Assembly: GCF_003286915.1 (NCBI RefSeq) | Contig: NZ_QMFY01000005.1 | Location: forward strand, 62,001 to 126,000 | Reading direction: 5' to 3' | Length of the DNA: 64,000 nucleotides | Origin: Pseudochryseolinea flava | GTDB lineage: Bacteria > Bacteroidota > Bacteroidia > Cytophagales > Cyclobacteriaceae | Shown: positions 60,239 through 64,000 of the stretch, piece by piece | Numbering within the stretch: position 1 is the stretch's first letter | Layout of the letters: each line of letters starts with the position of its first letter | Made by a program: the position numbers and the translations under genes | The notes under the pieces: model-generated | What the model saw: the letters and a program-made list of their open reading frames with translations, nothing else | Database searches by the model: none | Told to the model about the DNA's origin: nothing

Positions 60239-63200
60239 CTAATCTTTAATGATTCGTTCTGTTCGAGATACTTTTTTGTTTTTTACAGTGATGTAATACG
60301 TGCCAATTGGATATTCTGTGAGATCGAAATTTGCTTCTTTCTCGCTGTTGATAATCTTGTCGAAAAGCACACCTCCTTGTTGATTGACGATGGTAATCTT
60401 CGCAGGATATTCTTCAATACCGCTAATCGTTACAATGTTTCTCGATGGATTGGGATACAAATTCGTTTCAACGACTGCTTCTTCCAAACCAATGCGTGCA
60501 CCTGGTGCCGCAAAGTTTATCCAATTGAAGTTGAAGCCACCGGTTACGACGTGTACGCGAAGCGTGATGTTACCTGATGGCAGTGTTACATTTTGTGCTG
60601 TCGTTGTGGACCAGTTTTGTCCACCGCCTGTATTCGGAACATTAACCGTGGCCAGCACCGTAGCACCATTACGCAATTGCAATTGTGCAGTGGTGTTCCA
60701 TCCTGCGAGTCGGAAAGTCACGGCATATGTTCCTGCGTTTTGAACGATGACCGGGAAATCCATCCAATCACCGCTGTCGATGTATCCAACATTTTGACCT
60801 CCACCTGCATCAGCTGTATTTTCCTTCGCGACGCCACTCATTGTTGCGTAGTTCTCCGCTTCGATTTTACCCGGAATGTTTGCGCCTACACCCCCCGTTG
60901 TGACTGTAACATTAATAGGCGACGAAGTTGTGTTCGCATTGAGATTGTCAAATGCTCTTGCGGTAAGTGTATATGTACCTGCAGCAGTTGGCGTCCACGT
61001 CGCCGTAAATGGAGACGATGTATCTGTTGAAAGTAAATTTCCGTTGACCAAAAATTCAACTCTCGATACCGTACCATCACTGTCGGTGGCGTTCGCGGCA
61101 ATTGTCACGGTGCCCAAACCGGTTAGAACCGCATTGTTAGATGGCGTCGTAATTGACACGCTCGGGGAGATATTTCCGCCTGCTTGTGAAAATTCCATCC
61201 AGTTATAATTGAATCCGCCGTTGATCACCTGTACGCGAAGTGTTTGATTGCCCGCCGACAATGGTATAGTAGCAGCACTTGTTGTTGCCCAAACTTGCCC
61301 GCCGCCTGTATTGGGAACGTTCACTGTAGCAAGTACAGTTGCTCCTGACCGTAATTGAACTTGAGCTGAAGCATTCCATCCTGCAACTCTAAATGTTACA
61401 GCGTAATTACCCGTAGCCTGTACGTTGACACTATAGTCCATCCAATCGCCGCCATCGATGTATCCGATGTTTTGTCCGCCGCCAACGTCCGATGTATTTT
61501 CTTTCGCTACGCCATTCATTGTCGCGTAAGATTCTGCTTCAATTCTACCGGGGATTGATGATCCAGAGACACCAGAAATTGTAACGGTTGACGTACCAGA
61601 AATATTTCCGGAAGTAGCAGTCACGGTAGTTACACCTGATCCGCTCGCGGTGAATAAACCTGCTTGTGATATCGTTCCGCCGCTGCTCACGCTCCACGTT
61701 GGCGTAATGCTCACCGTATTACCATTCGCATCTTTTCCGACTGCAGTAAATTGCAAGGTCTGTCCAACGGAAATTGTATTTCCCTGTGGTGTAACCGTAA
61801 TTGACGCCAAAGGATTTGTTTCGGGGATGACATCAAATACACGAATGTTGTCGATGTGAAATGTGTTGCCTGTTAATTTTCCGGGTGCAAAAAGCAACGC
61901 TACGTTGTCAATCAAATTATCGGGCGTACTTGGATCTGGCGACGCTGCATAGGTGAAGTAAACGGTGTGCCAACTGTTTTGCGCTTTTGTAAATGCTTGG
62001 TAATTGCTGTGTCTTCCAGTTGGATAATTATCCGGCAATGCCAATGTACTCGCGTCAAACCCAATGGAAATTTCTGTTCCTGCGGGTGCGTCGGTGTAGA
62101 TATCCATCGCGATTTTTTGCTTTCTTTCTTTTAATTTTTTTCCATCAACTACTGCTGTTGATTTGTTAAACACAAGAAGATCCCATTGTTGCGTTGCGTT
62201 TCGAACATAGGTTGCTGCCTCAGGCGAAGTATTCACGCCACCCGGTGACGGTGTATTGATGGCTGGTGAATATGTTCCCGTTGTTGTTTTTAATGTTAGC
62301 TTTCTGTTGGCGTCATAATCTTCCCAAACAGTGGAGAGTACATAATTATCTTTGGGTACAGCAGAAGCAATTCGCACGTTGTCGATATAGTAAGTGTTAG
62401 ACGTGTTGGTGACAGGATTGAATAGAAATACAATTTTGTCAATGGCAGCATCTGACGCGCCTTTATCAGGTGTAGCAGAGATATAGAACGTGACAGTTTC
62501 CCACTGATTTTGTTTCGTCGTTACGGCTTCGTAGTTACTGTGACGTCCGGCGGGCCAGTTGTCTGGAAGTGCAAAAGCGCTTACTTCGAAATTCATCGAC
62601 AGTCGTGTACCGATAGGGGCATCGGTGAACACGTCCATCATCACTTTATAATTTCCTTTTTTGAAATTGTATGCGTCAACGATCGCATCTGTCTTGAATA
62701 CTAACGCATCATAAGAACTATCGGCGTCACGTACGTACTTTGCAACGGTTGGGCTATTGTTTGGTGCGGTAACCGATGGATTGGCCTGAACTGTATAGAC
62801 GCCGTTCGAAAAATCTTTCGTCAACTTCGCAGTGCCATCGTAGTTCTGCAGTACATCGTTGTACACTGTTGCGGGGAAACCTCCTGGATAGCCTGTTCGT
62901 AAATTGTCGTAGTGAAATGTGTATCCTGTATTGGTAACCGGTGCAAAGAGGAGTATCCATTGATTTACTTCCGCAGCGCTACCATATACGTCGGGAGAAC
63001 TCGTGTAATTAAATTCGAGTGTTTCCCAAGTATTTTGCCGCGTTGTGACAGCGTCAAAGATTGCATATCGCCCGGAAGGATAATTCGTTCCTGTTGATAC
63101 ATTTCCGTTTTCCAAATTCAGAGACACTTTCGTTCCAACAGGGGCATCGGTATAGACATCCAAAAGAATTTTACGCCTTCCATAAACCAATTCTCCATTG

Positions 63201-64000
63201 GGTTGAGAGTTCAATCCTGTAAGCGTCATATAGTCGTACTGCTGTGTCGCATTGCGAGTATATCGACCAACCTTGGCTGATGTGTTAACCGTGTTGGTTG
63301 TATTCGGATTTGCAACATCTTTTGTCAACGTGCCCGACATTGCGCCGTATGTGAGCGAAGCCGGTACTTCAAAATTTTCATAAACTTTATCGGCAACGAA
63401 AGGCTCTTCCGCTGTTACCGGAATTTTGTAGCTGTTGGTTCCGCAGCTTGAGCCAACGGACACGCTAACATCTCCGCCAGATTGTCCCCAATTGACCGTT
63501 ACTTTATTTGTGCCTTGACCCGCTGCGATCGTAGCACCTGCTGGTACTGTCCAATTGAATGTGTGTCCGGCGGATGCAACGTTAACACTGTAGTCTTTTG
63601 AAATTTCACCTTTATAAATTTTATCGTCACCGGTGATGAACGTACTGTAAGTTCCCTTGTAAACGCGGATGTATTCAATCTCTGCTTTCATGGGAGAAAC
63701 GGTTGTTGCATCCGGGGGACCAGAATATGACCCGCCCATACCCACGCTAAGAATAATGAAGAAAGGACGATTGAAAGGTTTGTAACCGTTGATTGGATTA
63801 CTGATGTCAAAAGTGTGGTAGAGGTTCCCATCAATGAAGTACTTTATATAAGTAGGACTCCATTCAATTGCAGCAGTGTGAAAATCATCGGCCCACCGCG
63901 CGTTGTTAGGAAGGGTGTACGATCCTTGATTCCAAGCATGGCCCCATGATTCTTGATAATGCGACGTGCCGATATTTTTTCCGGGATATTTTCCGGTGTT
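60239..64000 (-). CDS. Large GH16 glycosidase with three repeated modules, two CBM6 and T9SS tail, 5' end outside window
   Basis: The reading frame is open to the right edge, so the start and the N-terminal part of GH16 are missing; a GTG at 63745 within YKPFNRPFFIILSVGMGGSY is not a start. Visible order: end of GH16 (about 63640-64000; SWGHAWNQGSY, IEWSPTYIKYFIDG), PKD-like domain, three related domains (about 63385-62885, 62860-62366, 62335-61829) with APVGT or APIGT and xNTWETxxF segments, a BIG_2-like domain, CBM6 (61555-61184), a Big_9-like domain, second CBM6 (60877-60506) and a T9SS sorting domain. The EIDIxE catalytic site lies beyond the window. GH16 enzymes with CBM6 often act on beta-1,3-glucan. 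Confidence 0.95.
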   Translation of the reverse strand, partial: NTGKYPGKNIGTSHYQESWGHAWNQGSYTLPNNARWADDFHTAAIEWSPTYIKYFIDGNLYHTFDISNPINGYKPFNRPFFIILSVGMGGSYSGPPDATTVSPMKAEIEYIRVYKGTYSTFITGDDKIYKGEISKDYSVNVASAGHTFNWTVPAGATIAAGQGTNKVTVNWGQSGGDVSVSVGSSCGTNSYKIPVTAEEPFVADKVYENFEVPASLTYGAMSGTLTKDVANPNTTNTVNTSAKVGRYTRNATQQYDYMTLTGLNSQPNGELVYGRRKILLDVYTDAPVGTKVSLNLENGNVSTGTNYPSGRYAIFDAVTTRQNTWETLEFNYTSSPDVYGSAAEVNQWILLFAPVTNTGYTFHYDNLRTGYPGGFPATVYNDVLQNYDGTAKLTKDFSNGVYTVQANPSVTAPNNSPTVAKYVRDADSSYDALVFKTDAIVDAYNFKKGNYKVMMDVFTDAPIGTRLSMNFEVSAFALPDNWPAGRHSNYEAVTTKQNQWETVTFYISATPDKGASDAAIDKIVFLFNPVTNTSNTYYIDNVRIASAVPKDNYVLSTVWEDYDANRKLTLKTTTGTYSPAINTPSPGGVNTSPEAATYVRNATQQWDLLVFNKSTAVVDGKKLKERKQKIAMDIYTDAPAGTEISIGFDASTLALPDNYPTGRHSNYQAFTKAQNSWHTVYFTYAASPDPSTPDNLIDNVALLFAPGKLTGNTFHIDNIRVFDVIPETNPLASITVTPQGNTISVGQTLQFTAVGKDANGNTVSITPTWSVSSGGTISQAGLFTASGSGVTTVTATSGNISGTSTVTISGVSGSSIPGRIEAESYATMNGVAKENTSDVGGGQNIGYIDGGDWMDYSVNVQATGNYAVTFRVAGWNASAQVQLRSGATVLATVNVPNTGGGQVWATTSAATIPLSAGNQTLRVQVINGGFNYNWMEFSQAGGNISPSVSITTPSNNAVLTGLGTVTIAANATDSDGTVSRVEFLVNGNLLSTDTSSPFTATWTPTAAGTYTLTARAFDNLNANTTSSPINVTVTTGGVGANIPGKIEAENYATMSGVAKENTADAGGGQNVGYIDSGDWMDFPVIVQNAGTYAVTFRLAGWNTTAQLQLRNGATVLATVNVPNTGGGQNWSTTTAQNVTLPSGNITLRVHVVTGGFNFNWINFAAPGARIGLEEAVVETNLYPNPSRNIVTISGIEEYPAKITIVNQQGGVLFDKIINSEKEANFDLTEYPIGTYYITVKNKKVSRTERIIKD
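60506..61555 (-). repeat. Paired CBM6 domains (60506-60877 and 61184-61555)
   Basis: Both copies carry IPGxIEAExYATMxGVAKEN, GGGQNxGYIDxGDWMD and ATVNVPNTGGGQ. The match is very close and indicates internal duplication, separated by a Big_9-like domain. Confidence 0.85.
61829..63385 (-). repeat. Three tandem protein modules within the GH16 gene
   Basis: Three copies (63385-62885, 62860-62366, 62335-61829) share the order of Y-x-R-N/D-A-xxxYD, KxxxDxxTDAPxGT, xxPxGRxxxxxAxT and NTWxT followed by a D-N-x-R end. They encode about 165-residue modules. Identity is visible at protein level and weaker at DNA level, so the duplication is not recent. Confidence 0.8.

Noticed and set aside
60593-61030. 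145-residue plus-strand ORF inside the GH16 gene
   Set aside because: It is the antisense shadow of the CBM6 and Big_9-like coding sequence, rich in Cys and Arg as such shadows often are.
60239-63745. Gene start at the GTG 63745 for the GH16 protein
   Set aside because: The frame is open through 64000, and translation upstream continues the GH16 fold (YKPFNRPFFIILSVG), so the true start is outside the window.

Overview
The window looks like chromosomal DNA of a free-living, polysaccharide-degrading Bacteroidota bacterium, most likely of the class Cytophagia. The signs are a SusC/SusD pair, type IX secretion (T9SS) sorting tails on secreted glycosidases, FecI/FecR-type sigma and anti-sigma genes, a propeller-type one-component regulator, TAnnTTTG-type promoter boxes and few Shine-Dalgarno sequences. 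I see no rRNA, tRNA, CRISPR array, prophage or intact insertion sequence. The species cannot be named from the sequence alone.

Region 1 (1-1.5 kb) holds the start of a pgeF/yfiH multicopper oxidase-like gene, cut by the window edge, and an outer-membrane barrel gene.

Region 2 (about 1.7-19.5 kb) is a polysaccharide utilization locus. Its parts are a degenerate serine-hydrolase/TPR lipoprotein, a PL14-like lyase lipoprotein, two LacI regulators, an ECF sigma factor with an 80-residue soluble anti-sigma domain, mannonate dehydratase (UxuA), SusC, SusD, a GH88 unsaturated uronyl hydrolase, a DUF4861 lipoprotein, an alginate_lyase-fold (PL38-like) lyase and a GH2 enzyme. Two lyase folds, GH88 and UxuA together point to a glucuronate-rich polymer. 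Glucuronan is my first guess, and alginate, ulvan or glucuronoxylan side chains are alternatives.

Region 3 (19.5-23.6 kb) has a DUF2306 membrane protein, a receiver-only response regulator, small hypothetical genes, and a second ECF sigma/FecR pair. That sigma factor ends in a membrane-anchor-like tail, and its FecR partner has an unusual C-terminal domain and no TonB receptor beside it.

Region 4 (23.7-29.4 kb) pairs a large secreted GH13 alpha-amylase carrying three starch-binding modules with a membrane-embedded AraC-family regulator. The regulator's extracytoplasmic part is two CBM20-like domains. This is the best candidate in the window for an under-described sensing system.

Region 5 (29.6-48 kb) is mixed housekeeping and accessory content: truncated haemoglobin, ThuA-like protein, PhnA, a degenerate PLD-like protein, Hsp20, a D-lactate/glycolate dehydrogenase-like flavoprotein, RhlE helicase, NhaA, a YdjC deacetylase, an SDR, a PER-like class A beta-lactamase and several lipoproteins. 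A 0.77-kb stretch without a clear gene closes it.

Region 6 (48-64 kb) has a methyltransferase, a GH9 enzyme with a hairpin-forming leader, a TolB-like protein, a barrel plus IPT/Kelch lipoprotein pair, ribosome hibernation factor, a YeeE/YedE sulfur-transport pair, and a Reg_prop/HTH regulator next to a very large GH16-CBM6 protein that runs off the right edge.
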